Counted from the stretch's first letter, positions 26,311 through 35,482 are shown. The stretch: 64,000 nucleotides of DNA from Candidatus Parepulonipiscium sp. PG-Nuni2H_MBin01 (GCA_001994995.1 MDJM01000006.1:1-64000); one strand, 5' to 3'. Made by a program: numbers and translations. The notes: generated by a model not told the origin, from the letters alone.

Positions 26311-27347
26311 CATATGTTATAATTTTTGTGGTAGTATTTGCAGTCATTGTAGTAGTACATGAATGGGGGCATTTTATTGCGGCAAAAAAAATGGGAGTCC
26401 AAGTCAATGAGTTTGCAATAGGAATGGGCCCTAAATTATGGAGTAAACAAAAAGATGAAACGTTATATACTATTAGATTATTACCTATTGGAGGATTTTG
26501 TGCCATGGAAGGTGAAAATGAACAACCAGATGAAAAAACCGTTCCAACTGAAGGCTCTTTATCCTCAAAAACGCCTATGCAACGTATAATTATTTTTGCT
26601 GCAGGTGCTTTTATGAATTTGGTATTAGTATGGGTTTTATTAAGTATATATACAGGTTATAATGGATATAGCTCTAATGTTGTAAAAGGGGTTATTGAAG
26701 ACTCGCCAATAGCCGCGGCAGGAGTTGTAGCTGGAGAGACTATTTTAGCTGTTGATGGTGTTAATGTATACACCTTAGCTGAATTTGTAGCTCAGTTAAC
26801 TGATGATAAAGAGGTATACACCTTAACTATTGAAGGTGTTGATGGACAAATAAGATTAATTTCGGTTGCACCTGTTATAAGGGAAGGTGGAATGCAGTTT
26901 GGTTTCTATGCTGAAACTAAAAGTTTAGGTATATTTGAGAGTATTTGGAAAGGCTTGACTAATAGTTGGATTTTAGTAAAGGAAGTATGTAAAGGATTTG
27001 TAAGCATTGTTACAGGGCAAGTTGAAGTTAAAGAGCTTGCGGGTATTGTTGGTGTTGCACAAATAACTACTGAAATCTGGGATAGTTCTGTACAAGAGGG
27101 GTTATTAAACGGATTAATGAGCATGGTATATATAACAGCATTATTATCAGCAAACTTAGCTGTATTAAACCTTATCCCATTCCCGGCTTTAGATGGTGGA
27201 CGTATATTTTTTACTCTTATAGAATTAGTGCGTGGTAAGCCTTTAGATGCCAACAAAGAGGCAGCAGTTCATTTTGTTGGATTTGTATTATTAATGGTAC
27301 TTATGGTTGTTGTATTTTATAATGATATAGTAAGGTTGGTGGCTTAA
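26307..27347 (+). CDS. rseP: Site-2 intramembrane metalloprotease RseP
   Basis: 346 residues from ATG 26307, which overlaps the dxr stop and follows ggagaagg; an earlier in-frame ATG at 26271 lies inside dxr. The first membrane helix carries the zinc motif HEWGH (18-22), a PDZ domain spans about 110-190, and the second active-site motif NLIPFPALDGG lies near the C-terminus. S2P proteases cleave anti-sigma factors or signal peptides in the membrane. The anti-sigma factor encoded at 36138-36752 is a conceivable client, but that is speculation. Confidence 0.95.
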   Translation: MTYVIIFVVVFAVIVVVHEWGHFIAAKKMGVQVNEFAIGMGPKLWSKQKDETLYTIRLLPIGGFCAMEGENEQPDEKTVPTEGSLSSKTPMQRIIIFAAGAFMNLVLVWVLLSIYTGYNGYSSNVVKGVIEDSPIAAAGVVAGETILAVDGVNVYTLAEFVAQLTDDKEVYTLTIEGVDGQIRLISVAPVIREGGMQFGFYAETKSLGIFESIWKGLTNSWILVKEVCKGFVSIVTGQVEVKELAGIVGVAQITTEIWDSSVQEGLLNGLMSMVYITALLSANLAVLNLIPFPALDGGRIFFTLIELVRGKPLDANKEAAVHFVGFVLLMVLMVVVFYNDIVRLVA

Positions 27348-27350
27348 TAT

Positions 27351-28412
27351 ATGATGGGAACTAGGAATACTAGAGTAGTAAAAGTTAAAGATATATCTAT
27401 TGGAGGGGAAAACCCTATTTGGATACAATCTATGTGTAATACTAAAACCCATAATGTAGAAGCAACTGTCGCACAAATATTAGAACTTGAAGAAGCAGGA
27501 TGTGAAATAGTACGTGTGGCAATACCTGATAAAGCTGCCGCGGAAGCATTGAATACTATAATTCCTAAAATTAATATCCCTATAGTTGCTGATATACATT
27601 TTGACTATAAATTAGCTTTACAATCTATTGAAAATGGTATTAATAAGCTTAGGATTAATCCAGGTAATATTGGTACACCAGATAAGGTTGTTGAAGTAGT
27701 AAAGAAGGCTAAACAATACAAAGTGCCAATAAGAATAGGAGTTAATTCAGGGTCGATTGAAAAAGACTTATTAAAAAAGTATAAAGGTGTGACTGCAATA
27801 GCAATGGTAGAGAGCGCAAAATCTCACATAGATATATTAGAGAATTTAGACTTTTTTGATATAATAGTTTCGCTAAAAGCTTCAAACGTACCACTTGCAA
27901 TAGAGGCATATAGTTTATTTTCAGCAACATATGACTATCCCCTACATGTAGGTATTACAGAAGCAGGGACTTTTTATAAAGGAACAATAAAATCTTCTGT
28001 AGGCCTTGGGGCTATACTCTCCCGTAATATTGGTGATACAATAAGAGTGTCTCTATCAGATGAGCCTATAAAAGAGATTGAATGTGCAAAATATGTACTA
28101 CAATCTTTAGGCCTTAGAAAATTTGGAGCGGAAGTAATTTCATGTCCAACATGTGGGCGAACAAATGTAGATTTAATTAAACTGGCAACTACAGTTGAAA
28201 ATTATGTAAAAGATATTAAGAAAGACCTTAAGATAGCAGTAATGGGCTGTGCAGTAAATGGTCCAGGCGAAGCAAGAGAAGCCGACATTGGAATTGCCTG
28301 CGGTAATGGGCAAGGTGTCATTTTTAAAAAAGGTGAGATTGTTAGAAAAGTAGCGGAAGATAAGCTCTTTGAGACTTTCATCGAAGAACTTAAACCTTTA
28401 TCAAACATGTAA
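27351..28412 (+). CDS. ispG: 4-hydroxy-3-methylbut-2-enyl diphosphate synthase (IspG/GcpE)
   Basis: 353 residues, the short bacterial form. N-terminal TIM barrel ([27 protein letters not shown]) and C-terminal [4Fe-4S] domain with CPTCGRT and [10 protein letters not shown], giving the three cluster cysteines. It performs the penultimate MEP-pathway step. Two adjacent ATG codons open the gene. polC or proS, which commonly follow ispG in Clostridia, are absent: a terminator and then rimP follow. Confidence 0.97.
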   Translation: MMGTRNTRVVKVKDISIGGENPIWIQSMCNTKTHNVEATVAQILELEEAGCEIVRVAIPDKAAAEALNTIIPKINIPIVADIHFDYKLALQSIENGINKLRINPGNIGTPDKVVEVVKKAKQYKVPIRIGVNSGSIEKDLLKKYKGVTAIAMVESAKSHIDILENLDFFDIIVSLKASNVPLAIEAYSLFSATYDYPLHVGITEAGTFYKGTIKSSVGLGAILSRNIGDTIRVSLSDEPIKEIECAKYVLQSLGLRKFGAEVISCPTCGRTNVDLIKLATTVENYVKDIKKDLKIAVMGCAVNGPGEAREADIGIACGNGQGVIFKKGEIVRKVAEDKLFETFIEELKPLSNM

Positions 28413-28442
28413 AGAGAGTGGGTATATGCCCACTCTTTCTAT
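28413..28442 (+). terminator. Terminator after ispG
   Basis: AGAGTGGG, loop TATATG, CCCACTCTTT with a short T-rich tail. Confidence 0.8.
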
Positions 28443-28505
28443 ATGCTACAATCAAAATAAGAGGCTACTTGTTAAAATAAATATAATATATAGAGAGGGA
28501 TAAAA

Positions 28506-28967
28506 ATGGATAAAAATAAAATAATTCAAGATGTAACGACTTATATTGAACCACTATTAGATGAACAGATTGAATTGGTAGATGTAGAATTTGTAAAAGA
28601 AGGGGCGGATTACTTCTTAAGGATTTATATAGATAAGGAAGGTGGCATTACAATTGATGATTGTACAGCTGCTAACCGAGTGATTGAACCTGTACTTGAT
28701 GAGAAGGATCCTATTGGTCCACCATATATTCTTGAGGTTAGTTCACCAGGAATTGACCGTGTATTAAAAAAAGATAAAGATTTTATTAAATATGCTGGAC
28801 ATATTGTGGATGTTAAATTGTATCAAGCAATTAATAAGCAGAAGAAAATTCAGGCAGAATTAGTGGAAAAAGTTGATGGCGTAGTAGTTTTGAAGGATGA
28901 GAGTGAAAATATAATTAAGATAGAACAAACCAATATCGTTAGCATACGTTTGGCTGTTTTATTTTAA
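28506..28967 (+). CDS. rimP: Ribosome maturation factor RimP
   Basis: 153 residues. Motifs: IELVDVEFVKEG, RIYIDKEGGITIDDC, and LEVSSPGIDRVL. RimP assists 30S assembly, acting with S12. It heads the rimP-nusA-ylxR-ylxQ-infB-rbfA operon, and the ATG follows gagaggg. A TATAAT-like box at 28482-28487 may be its promoter, but the -35 is poor. Confidence 0.95.
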   Translation: MDKNKIIQDVTTYIEPLLDEQIELVDVEFVKEGADYFLRIYIDKEGGITIDDCTAANRVIEPVLDEKDPIGPPYILEVSSPGIDRVLKKDKDFIKYAGHIVDVKLYQAINKQKKIQAELVEKVDGVVVLKDESENIIKIEQTNIVSIRLAVLF

Positions 28968-28985
28968 CTAAGAAAGGAGTATATA

Positions 28986-30716
28986 ATGAATCAAGATTTT
29001 ATAACAGCTATAGACCAAATTGTGGAGACTAAAGGCATTAATAAAGAAAAACTGTTTGAAGCAATTCAGCAGTCAATTGAAGCCGCATGTAAAAAGCATT
29101 TTGGGTCTGTAGGAGCAAGTAAACAAATTATTAAGGTTGATATTAATGAAAAAACTGGTATAGTAAAAGTATATTCTACTAAAACTGTAGTTGATGATTT
29201 AGAGCTAGATAATGATATAGTAGAAATAACTTTAACAGATGCTAAATTGATTAGTCCTCTAGTGAGTGTAGGGGATATGGTAGATGTGGAGATTACACCA
29301 AAAAACTTTGGGCGAATTGCTGCTAAAAATGCTAAAAATGTAGTTATTCAAAAAATTAAAGAAGCCGAACGTCAAATGGTGTACGACCAGTATATCGTTA
29401 AACTTAATGATGTTGTTAAAGGGAAAGTTTTACGCCGCGATAAAAATGGATATATTGTTAAACTTGATTTTGCAGAAGCCTCTCTACCTTCGTCCGAAGC
29501 TATCCCTAATGAAGAATTTGACCAAAGTGAACAAAACGAAGAACTCAAATCTTTTTATTTAGTTAATGTAAAAGACTTTAATAAAAATGAACAGCGAGAT
29601 AATAAATCTAAGTGGGAAGCTCAAGTAATTGTGTCTAGAACTCATCCTGATTTAGTGAAAAAGTTGTTTGAACAAGAAGTAGTAGAAATTCGTGATGGTA
29701 CGGTGGAAATTAAAAGCATATCTCGAGAAGCTGGTTCACGTACAAAAATTGCAGTTCATTCAATTAATCCTGCTGTTGATGCTGTAGGAGCTTGTGTTGG
29801 TGAACGTGGTAATAGAATAAATATTGTAGTTAATGAATTAAATGGGGAAAAGATTGATGTAGTAAAGTGGAGCGAAGATCCAAAAACTTTTATTGAAGAG
29901 GCATTAAGCCCGGCTAAAGTTTTACATGTGGAGCTTGATGAGAATACAACTGATAAAGGAATGGAAAGAAACGCAAAGGTTATTGTTCCTGATAATATTC
30001 TTACTTTAGCTATTGGTAAAGGCGGCCAAAATGTAAGACTTGCTGCAAAGTTAACGGGTTGGAAAATTGATATAAAAAGCCAAACTGCTGCAGGGTATGT
30101 TATACCTGAGATTGTAGAGGAAGTTAAAAAAGAAGAACTTGACAAACCAGAAATTGAAAAAGAAGAAATTGGGAAACCAGAAATTGTGGGAAAAGAAGTA
30201 CTTGAAGAAAGTATTGGAAACTTTAGAACATTATCTTCATTAGGTAATGAGGCGTTGTCAACAAATTTAAGTGAAAAACTTAGTAAAGATGATGAGCTTG
30301 AAGACGATTTAGTAGAAGATGATTTACTAGAAGATGATTTAGTAGAAGATGATGACTTTGAAGACGATTTACTAGATGATGATGACTTTGAAGATGATGA
30401 GCTTGAAGATGATTTACTAGATGATGATGACTTTGAAGATGATTTACTAGAAGATGATTTACTAGATGATGATGACTTTGAAGATGATTTACTAGAAGAT
30501 GATGAGCTAGAAGACGATAAACTAGATGATGATGACTTTGAAGATGATGACTTAGACTTATATGATATGGAAGTAGACGACTTTGATTTAGATAAAATAG
30601 AAGATATAGATATGTATGAGCTAGAAAGATTAGCTGATGAAGCTATGGCGGATATAGATAGCCTAGAGGTTGATGATTTTGACATCTACCATGAGCTATA
30701 TGATGAGGATTTGTAA
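28986..30716 (+). CDS. nusA: Transcription factor NusA with long acidic repetitive tail
   Basis: 576 residues against about 350-400 for typical Clostridia NusA. The core is intact: N-terminal RNA-polymerase-binding domain (1-125), S1 (about 132-205), KH1/KH2 (AVDAVGACVGERGNR, LTLAIGKGGQNVRLAAKL) to about residue 370. The extra 200 residues are strongly acidic; from about 435 to 525 they repeat units such as DDLLEDD, DDDDFEDD and DDELEDD, then end in a helical acidic segment. NusA controls pausing, termination and antitermination. The tail's role is unknown; it recalls acidic domains that mimic nucleic acid or bind basic proteins. The core call is certain. Confidence 0.96.
   Translation: MNQDFITAIDQIVETKGINKEKLFEAIQQSIEAACKKHFGSVGASKQIIKVDINEKTGIVKVYSTKTVVDDLELDNDIVEITLTDAKLISPLVSVGDMVDVEITPKNFGRIAAKNAKNVVIQKIKEAERQMVYDQYIVKLNDVVKGKVLRRDKNGYIVKLDFAEASLPSSEAIPNEEFDQSEQNEELKSFYLVNVKDFNKNEQRDNKSKWEAQVIVSRTHPDLVKKLFEQEVVEIRDGTVEIKSISREAGSRTKIAVHSINPAVDAVGACVGERGNRINIVVNELNGEKIDVVKWSEDPKTFIEEALSPAKVLHVELDENTTDKGMERNAKVIVPDNILTLAIGKGGQNVRLAAKLTGWKIDIKSQTAAGYVIPEIVEEVKKEELDKPEIEKEEIGKPEIVGKEVLEESIGNFRTLSSLGNEALSTNLSEKLSKDDELEDDLVEDDLLEDDLVEDDDFEDDLLDDDDFEDDELEDDLLDDDDFEDDLLEDDLLDDDDFEDDLLEDDELEDDKLDDDDFEDDDLDLYDMEVDDFDLDKIEDIDMYELERLADEAMADIDSLEVDDFDIYHELYDEDL
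30286..30560 (+). repeat. Tandem DNA repeat inside nusA tail
   Basis: Near-identical units built from gaagatgatttactag and gatgatgatgactttg recur about ten times in shuffled order. Such arrays change length by slippage or recombination; all units keep the frame. Confidence 0.85.
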
Positions 30717-30719
30717 TAC

Positions 30720-30965
30720 GTGTTACGTAGATGCACAGGTTGTGGCCAGATGAAAGATAAGCAAGAGTTAATAAGAGTAGTTCGTAGTAATATGGGTACT
30801 GTGAGTATTGATTTTACTGGGAAAAGTCCTGGAAGAGGCGCATATATATGCAATAACTTAGACTGTTTACAAAGAGCAATAAAAACTAGGGGATTAGAGC
30901 GTTCGTTTAAAACTGCTGTCCCCAAATGTATTTATGAAGAGTTATTAAGGCAAGGTAGTGTTTAA
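30720..30965 (+). CDS. ylxR: YlxR/RnpM family RNA-binding protein
   Basis: 81 residues. It opens MLRRCTGCGQMKDKQELIRVV and contains GKSPGRGAYIC, the YlxR signature. The family was recently linked to RNase P regulation (RnpM) in Bacillus. The GTG start lies four bases after the nusA stop in the same frame, with gagga upstream. The short lead before RRC is minimal for the family. Its end overlaps the possible ylxQ GTG start. Confidence 0.93.
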   Translation: MLRRCTGCGQMKDKQELIRVVRSNMGTVSIDFTGKSPGRGAYICNNLDCLQRAIKTRGLERSFKTAVPKCIYEELLRQGSV

Positions 30966-31314
30966 AAATAAGAAATTAAGCCAACAATATTTAAAGAAAG
31001 AACTGATAAATAAAATGAGTGAAAAAAAAGTATATCAGATACTAAGTTTGTGTCAAAAAGGGTATAATTTAGTATCAGGAGAATTTGCTGTAAAACAGGC
31101 AGTACTTAATAAAGAAGTATTTTTAGTGATTGTTGCAAATGAGGCTTCAAGTAATACTCAAAAATTATTTAATGATAAGTGTCGTTACAGAAACATTCCA
31201 TGTATTAAATGGGGAAGTAGTGAAGATATAGGGCGAAGTTTAGGGAAGGAACATCGTGTAGTTGTAGGAATTACAAATGAAAAATTAGCAAACAAGATAA
31301 TGCAAATGATTTAG
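30958..31314 (+). CDS. ylxQ: L7Ae-family ribosomal protein (YlxQ)
   Basis: 118 residues from GTG 30958, or 99 from ATG 31015. The L7Ae/L30e core runs from YQILSLCQKGYNLVSGEFAV through LVIVANEASSNTQK to the C-terminal GKEHRVVVGI, which binds kink-turn RNA. The 19-residue lead is Lys-rich. The GTG overlaps the ylxR stop and follows aagg, favouring coupling; the ATG matches the usual family length but has only a weak, distant site. It occupies its standard place between ylxR and infB. Confidence 0.9.
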   Translation: MFKNKKLSQQYLKKELINKMSEKKVYQILSLCQKGYNLVSGEFAVKQAVLNKEVFLVIVANEASSNTQKLFNDKCRYRNIPCIKWGSSEDIGRSLGKEHRVVVGITNEKLANKIMQMI

Positions 31315-31339
31315 GACTTATTAAGAAAGGGTTGGATAT

Positions 31340-33106
31340 ATGGTAGAAAATAATGATATTAAATTTATAGAAATTCCATCTACTGTTACAATTAAAGTGT
31401 TAGCGGATAAACTGGATATTTCAGCTACAGATATTATTAAGCTGATGATGAAGCAGGGCAAGTTAATGACTATGAATCAGGAAATTGACTTTGAGACTGC
31501 TAGTAAAATTGGTGAGGAATTTGAAGCAATAGTAGAGTTAGAAGATGAGCGAGATTTATTAGAAGAAATCTTTGGACATGAAGAAGATGAGTCTAAAATG
31601 GTAGAAAGGCCACCGGTTGTAGTTGTAATGGGTCACGTTGACCATGGTAAAACATCTCTTTTAGATGCAATCCGTTCAACTAATGTAACTACAGAAGAAG
31701 CGGGTGGTATTACGCAGCACATTGGGGCATCTGCAGTAACTCTTAATGGTAAGAAAATAACGTTTTTAGATACACCAGGCCATGAAGCTTTCACTGCTAT
31801 GCGTATGAGAGGTGCACAGGTAACAGATATTGCTATTTTAGTTGTAGCAGCGGATGATGGGGTTATGCCTCAAACAGTCGAGGCAATTAACCATGCTAAA
31901 GCTGCAAATGTACAAATTATTGTGGCAGTAAACAAAATTGATAAGGCTGGGGCAAATCCAGACCGAGTTAAACAAGAGTTAGCTGAGTATGGTTTGCTTG
32001 TTGAAGATTGGGGTGGTGATACTATTTGTGTTCATGTATCAGCACTGAAAAATGAAGGTATTGACAATTTACTAGAAATGATTTTATTAGTTGCGGAGAT
32101 ACAAGATTTTAAAGCTAATCCAAATGGCAAAGCACGTGGGACAGTTATTGAGGCTCAGTTAGATAAGGGACGTGGCCCAGTAGCTACTGTACTTGTACAA
32201 AGTGGTACATTAAAGATAGGCGACCCTATTGTAGTAGGTTCATCTTTTGGGCGTATTCGTGCAATGATTGACCATAAAGGGAAGCAATTAAAAAAGGCTC
32301 TACCTTCAACTCCAGTGGAAGTGCTAGGTCTTTCAGATGTACCTATTGGTGGAGATATGTTTTATATTGCAAACAACGATAGGCAAGCAAGACAAGTTGC
32401 AGAAAAAGTTAAAGCGCAAGGTCGCGAGCGTATGATGGTTAATACACCACAAAAAGTTTCTTTAGATGATTTATATAGCCAAATACAAGAAGGCCAAGTT
32501 AAAGAATTAAATATTATTATAAAAGCCGACGTACAAGGTTCAGTTGAGGCAGTAAAATCTAGTTTAGAAAAATTATCAACAGAAGAAGTTAGAATTCGTA
32601 CACTTCATGGTGGAGTGGGTGCTATTACTGAATCTGACGTAATTTTAGCCTCAGCTTCAGGAGCGATTATAATCGGATTTAACGTTAGACCAGATGCTAG
32701 TACAGTTGCAATTGCTTCAAATGAGCAGGTCGATATTAGATTATATCGCATAATATATAAGGCAATCGAAGATATTGAAGCTGCTATGAAAGGTATGTTA
32801 GACCCTGAATATATAGAAAAAGTAACTGGGCATATTGAAATAAGGCAAATATTTAAAGTGTCAGGTGTAGGTACTATTGGTGGAGCATATGTTAAAGATG
32901 GTAAAGTGACTCGTAATGCAGGTGTGCGTATTGTAAGGGATGGTATAGTTGTATTTGAGGGCAAACTGGCTTCTTTAAAAAGATTTAAGGATGATGTAAA
33001 GGAAGTAGCAGCAGGGTACGAATGTGGTGTTATGATGGAAAAATACAACGATATTAAAGAAGGCGATATTGTGGAAGCTTTCATTATGGAAGAAATTAAA
33101 AGGTAA
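31340..33106 (+). CDS. infB: Translation initiation factor IF-2, short form
   Basis: 588 residues. Firmicutes IF-2 is commonly 650-900 because of a long charged N-terminal region; here only one IF2_N module ([21 protein letters not shown]) and a short acidic linker precede the G domain. GTPase motifs: [24 protein letters not shown]. Domains II, III and the C-terminal fMet-tRNA-binding C2 region ([11 protein letters not shown]) are complete. The start follows aagaaagg. I see no frameshift; the shortening looks natural. Confidence 0.97.
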   Translation: MVENNDIKFIEIPSTVTIKVLADKLDISATDIIKLMMKQGKLMTMNQEIDFETASKIGEEFEAIVELEDERDLLEEIFGHEEDESKMVERPPVVVVMGHVDHGKTSLLDAIRSTNVTTEEAGGITQHIGASAVTLNGKKITFLDTPGHEAFTAMRMRGAQVTDIAILVVAADDGVMPQTVEAINHAKAANVQIIVAVNKIDKAGANPDRVKQELAEYGLLVEDWGGDTICVHVSALKNEGIDNLLEMILLVAEIQDFKANPNGKARGTVIEAQLDKGRGPVATVLVQSGTLKIGDPIVVGSSFGRIRAMIDHKGKQLKKALPSTPVEVLGLSDVPIGGDMFYIANNDRQARQVAEKVKAQGRERMMVNTPQKVSLDDLYSQIQEGQVKELNIIIKADVQGSVEAVKSSLEKLSTEEVRIRTLHGGVGAITESDVILASASGAIIIGFNVRPDASTVAIASNEQVDIRLYRIIYKAIEDIEAAMKGMLDPEYIEKVTGHIEIRQIFKVSGVGTIGGAYVKDGKVTRNAGVRIVRDGIVVFEGKLASLKRFKDDVKEVAAGYECGVMMEKYNDIKEGDIVEAFIMEEIKR

Positions 33107-33214
33107 GTAATAGCGGTGATATGTATACCATATGCATTATACGGTAATAATTATCTAATGCAGGATAAACGCATTTTTGGGGCATTAATTGATATAGATA
33201 AGGGAGTGCATAAT

Positions 33215-33565
33215 ATGGCAAATCAGCGAATAATGAGAGTAAATGAAGAAATAAAACGTGAAATCGCAGAGTTAGTTAGAGAAGAAATCAAAGACCCACG
33301 AGTTAATGGTACGATGGTTAGTGTAACTGCTGTTGAAACTACTTCGGATTTAAAATCAGCTAAAATATTTATTAGTGTGTTACAAGAGGATAAACAATCG
33401 GAAGTTATTGAAGCGTTGCAAGCGGCTAGCAAATTTATTCGTAAAGAGGTTGCAAAACGACTTAATCTTAGAAATACACCTGAGTTAACATTTAAAGCAG
33501 ATGATTCTATTGCTTATGGAATGAAAATGTCTCAGGTGATTCATGAAGTAATGAGTGGTAATTAA
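33215..33565 (+). CDS. rbfA: Ribosome-binding factor A
   Basis: 116 residues from the ATG at 33215, which follows aagggag. The frame is open upstream to 33116, but that 33-residue lead is not family-like. KH-fold protein with NEEIKREIAELV, IKDPRV and SAKIFISVL; it helps mature the 16S 5' end. In most Clostridia rbfA is followed by nrnA, truB and ribF. None of these is here; an unknown gene starts three bases after the stop. Confidence 0.94.
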   Translation: MANQRIMRVNEEIKREIAELVREEIKDPRVNGTMVSVTAVETTSDLKSAKIFISVLQEDKQSEVIEALQAASKFIRKEVAKRLNLRNTPELTFKADDSIAYGMKMSQVIHEVMSGN

Positions 33566-33568
33566 ATT

Positions 33569-34009
33569 ATGAACTTAGCGCTAACAGACGAAGAATTTAA
33601 AACATTAATTGACTTAGTATATGTGGGAAACTTTGTGATAAATGGTATGCGTGATAGCCAGGACAAAATAAAGTCTCCATTTGCATTAGAGCAAAAAATA
33701 TTTTCGCTTGCGAACTCAGAAGTAGCCAAGTATGATAAAGAATTTAACGAATATATGCCGACTGCACAATATGAGGCATCAAAAGTTGGTGAATGGATAG
33801 ATGCTTATGATGATAGAGTATTTTTTGAAGAGCTAGTTGTAAGATTGGCTAGAAGAGATGCTTTAAATAAATTAGGTGATGAAGATCCGGAAATGACACA
33901 AACTAAACTTGATGAAACACAACTGCAGTTTGAAGAAATTTATGATGAAGAATTAGAATATCATGGTTTAACTAGATTTAAAATTGTTCCAATAGAGCCA
34001 GCTCATTAG
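33569..34009 (+). CDS. Small acidic cytosolic protein, unknown family
   Basis: 146 residues, no signal peptide or membrane segment. The N-terminus (LALTDEEFKTLIDLVYVGNFVINGMRD) and middle (YEASKVGEWIDAYDDRVFFEELVVRLARRDAL) look helical; there is one Trp and no Cys. The stretch rich in Asp/Glu near 125-140 makes it acidic. It is three bases from rbfA, so it should be co-transcribed and probably coupled with it, and it ends in a strong terminator that includes its stop codon. I do not recognise a function. Position hints at translation or ribosome assembly but does not prove it. Confidence 0.85.
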   Translation: MNLALTDEEFKTLIDLVYVGNFVINGMRDSQDKIKSPFALEQKIFSLANSEVAKYDKEFNEYMPTAQYEASKVGEWIDAYDDRVFFEELVVRLARRDALNKLGDEDPEMTQTKLDETQLQFEEIYDEELEYHGLTRFKIVPIEPAH

Positions 34010-34023
34010 TAGCTGGCTTTTTA
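33996..34023 (+). terminator. Terminator of the nusA-infB-rbfA operon
   Basis: AGCCAGCT, loop CATTAGT (contains the stop codon), AGCTGGCT, then TTTT. Confidence 0.92.
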
Positions 34024-34024
34024 G

Positions 34025-34053
34025 TTGAAAATTTTTATATTATCTGAGATAAT
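34025..34053 (+). promoter_or_regulatory. Promoter of the two-domain flavoprotein
   Basis: TTGAAA at 34025-34030, 17-base spacer, GATAAT at 34048-34053. Confidence 0.6.
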
Positions 34054-34056
34054 ATA
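34036..34056. promoter_or_regulatory. Perfect 21-base palindrome over the -10 box, operator candidate
   Basis: Arms of ten bases (TATATTATCT and its exact reverse complement) meet at a central G (34046). The palindrome covers the -10 box, so a bound dimer would block RNA polymerase. The inner 7-1-7 spacing resembles Fur/PerR-family sites in geometry but not in arm sequence. Confidence 0.55.
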
Positions 34057-34091
34057 AAAGATGGTTAAATAATTGAGGAGGAATTTTAAAT

Positions 34092-35441
34092 ATGAATATA
34101 TTAATACTAAATGGTAGTCCTAAAGGAAAAAACAGTGTAACGTTACAAACAGCACGTTATTTAGAAAAAAGGTTCCCTGAGCATACTTATCACGTGTTAG
34201 ACGTAGCTAGACAAATTAAGAAGTACGAAAAAGATTTTACTGAAGCGTTTAATAGTTTACTAGCTGCACAGTTAATTATATTTACATACCCTGTGTACAC
34301 TTGTCTAGTACCATATCAGCTTCATAGATTTATTGAGCTTATTAAAGAAAGTGATATTTCATTTAAGGGTAAAGTTGCTACACAAATAACTACTTCTAAG
34401 CATTTTTATGATATGACTGCCCATAGGTTTGTTGAAGAAAACTGCAATGATTTAGGTTTAAATTTCATTAGAGGGCTATCGGCTGATATGGATGATTTAC
34501 AGACGACTAAGGGTCAAGAGGAAGCGGATTGTTTTTTTGAAAAAGTTATGTTTGATATTCATAATAAAATCTATGAGCCATTAAAAATAGTACCGAAAAA
34601 AATAGGTGCTAATTATAAGGCACATTTATACCCACACTTAAAGAAACAAAATGCAAATATTGTTCTTGTGACTAATATAGCAGAAAATGATTCTAACTTA
34701 AGAAATATGATTGATGAAGTTAAGAATATTTCTCCGTTTACAATAAATGAAATTAATATAAGAGAATACCCATTTAAAGGAGGTTGTTTGGGCTGCTTTA
34801 GTTGTACTATTACTGAGAAGTGTATTTATAAAGATGGATTTGATGAATACTTAAGGACTGATATTCAAAGTGCAGATGCAATACTGTATGCATTTACAAT
34901 AGAAAATCATTACACCCACTCAAGTTTTAAGTGTTATGAGGACCGTCAATTTTGTAATGGGCATAGAGTTGTAACTCATGGAAAGGTAACAGGATATATA
35001 ATTAGTGGTAATTACAAAAATGAACATAACGTACAAACAATAGTTGAGGGGCGTACTGAAGTATCTGGAATGTATCTATGTGGTATAGCTACGGATGAGG
35101 GGGATACTGAACGTAACCTTAAAAACTTCGTTAATTCTCTTACTTACTGTATGGAGCATCCAATGAGTCGGCCACAAAATTTCTATGGGGTAGGTGGCGC
35201 TAAAATTTTTAGAGATTTAGTATATCTGATGCAAGGGCTGATGCAAGCTGATCATAAATTTTATAAAAAGTCAGGGGCATATGATTTCCCTCATAATAAA
35301 AAAGCTATGATGATAGGAATGAAAGCGTTAGGATTTATGATGCGGTTTGATGTAGTACAAAAAGAACTTAAAGTAAAAATGAATGAATATATATTGATGC
35401 CATATACAAAAGTCATAGACAATACTAAACCGAAAAAATAG
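34092..35441 (+). CDS. Two-domain flavodoxin-fold iron-sulfur flavoprotein
   Basis: 449 residues with two flavodoxin-like folds. Domain 1 (1-170) has the FMN phosphate loop LNGSPKGKNSVT. Domain 2 starts near 188 (IVLVTNIAENDSNLRN) and carries Cys232, 235, 238 and 244 (CLGCFSC..C, CX2CX2CX5C), the compact [4Fe-4S] pattern of Isf-type flavoproteins. A C-terminal helical part follows. Such proteins shuttle electrons or act as quinone/nitro/oxygen reductases in anaerobes; the substrate here is unknown. Domain 1 lacks the Cys cluster, so the protein looks like a fusion or an internal duplication. It has its own promoter, overlapped by a palindrome, and its own terminator. Confidence 0.85.
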   Translation: MNILILNGSPKGKNSVTLQTARYLEKRFPEHTYHVLDVARQIKKYEKDFTEAFNSLLAAQLIIFTYPVYTCLVPYQLHRFIELIKESDISFKGKVATQITTSKHFYDMTAHRFVEENCNDLGLNFIRGLSADMDDLQTTKGQEEADCFFEKVMFDIHNKIYEPLKIVPKKIGANYKAHLYPHLKKQNANIVLVTNIAENDSNLRNMIDEVKNISPFTINEINIREYPFKGGCLGCFSCTITEKCIYKDGFDEYLRTDIQSADAILYAFTIENHYTHSSFKCYEDRQFCNGHRVVTHGKVTGYIISGNYKNEHNVQTIVEGRTEVSGMYLCGIATDEGDTERNLKNFVNSLTYCMEHPMSRPQNFYGVGGAKIFRDLVYLMQGLMQADHKFYKKSGAYDFPHNKKAMMIGMKALGFMMRFDVVQKELKVKMNEYILMPYTKVIDNTKPKK

Positions 35442-35463
35442 GGCTAGAAATAGCTCTTTTTTT
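35440..35463 (+). terminator. Terminator after flavoprotein gene
   Basis: AGGGCTA, GAAA tetraloop, TAGCTCT, then seven T. Confidence 0.85.
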
Positions 35464-35482
35464 ATGAGTTAATTAAATAGAC

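Noticed and set aside
30286-30560. Possible CRISPR-like or satellite array
   Set aside because: The repeats are in-frame coding units of NusA without unique spacers of constant length.
29756-30685. 309-codon Ser-rich minus-strand ORF opposite nusA
   Set aside because: It is the antisense shadow of the nusA acidic repeats: GAT/GAA repeats read backwards give TCA/TCT serine codons and no stops. It has no ribosome site or family likeness.
33107-33214. N-terminal extension or small ORF ahead of rbfA
   Set aside because: The frame is open, but the residues do not resemble RbfA and a good ribosome site (aagggag) directly precedes the ATG at 33215.
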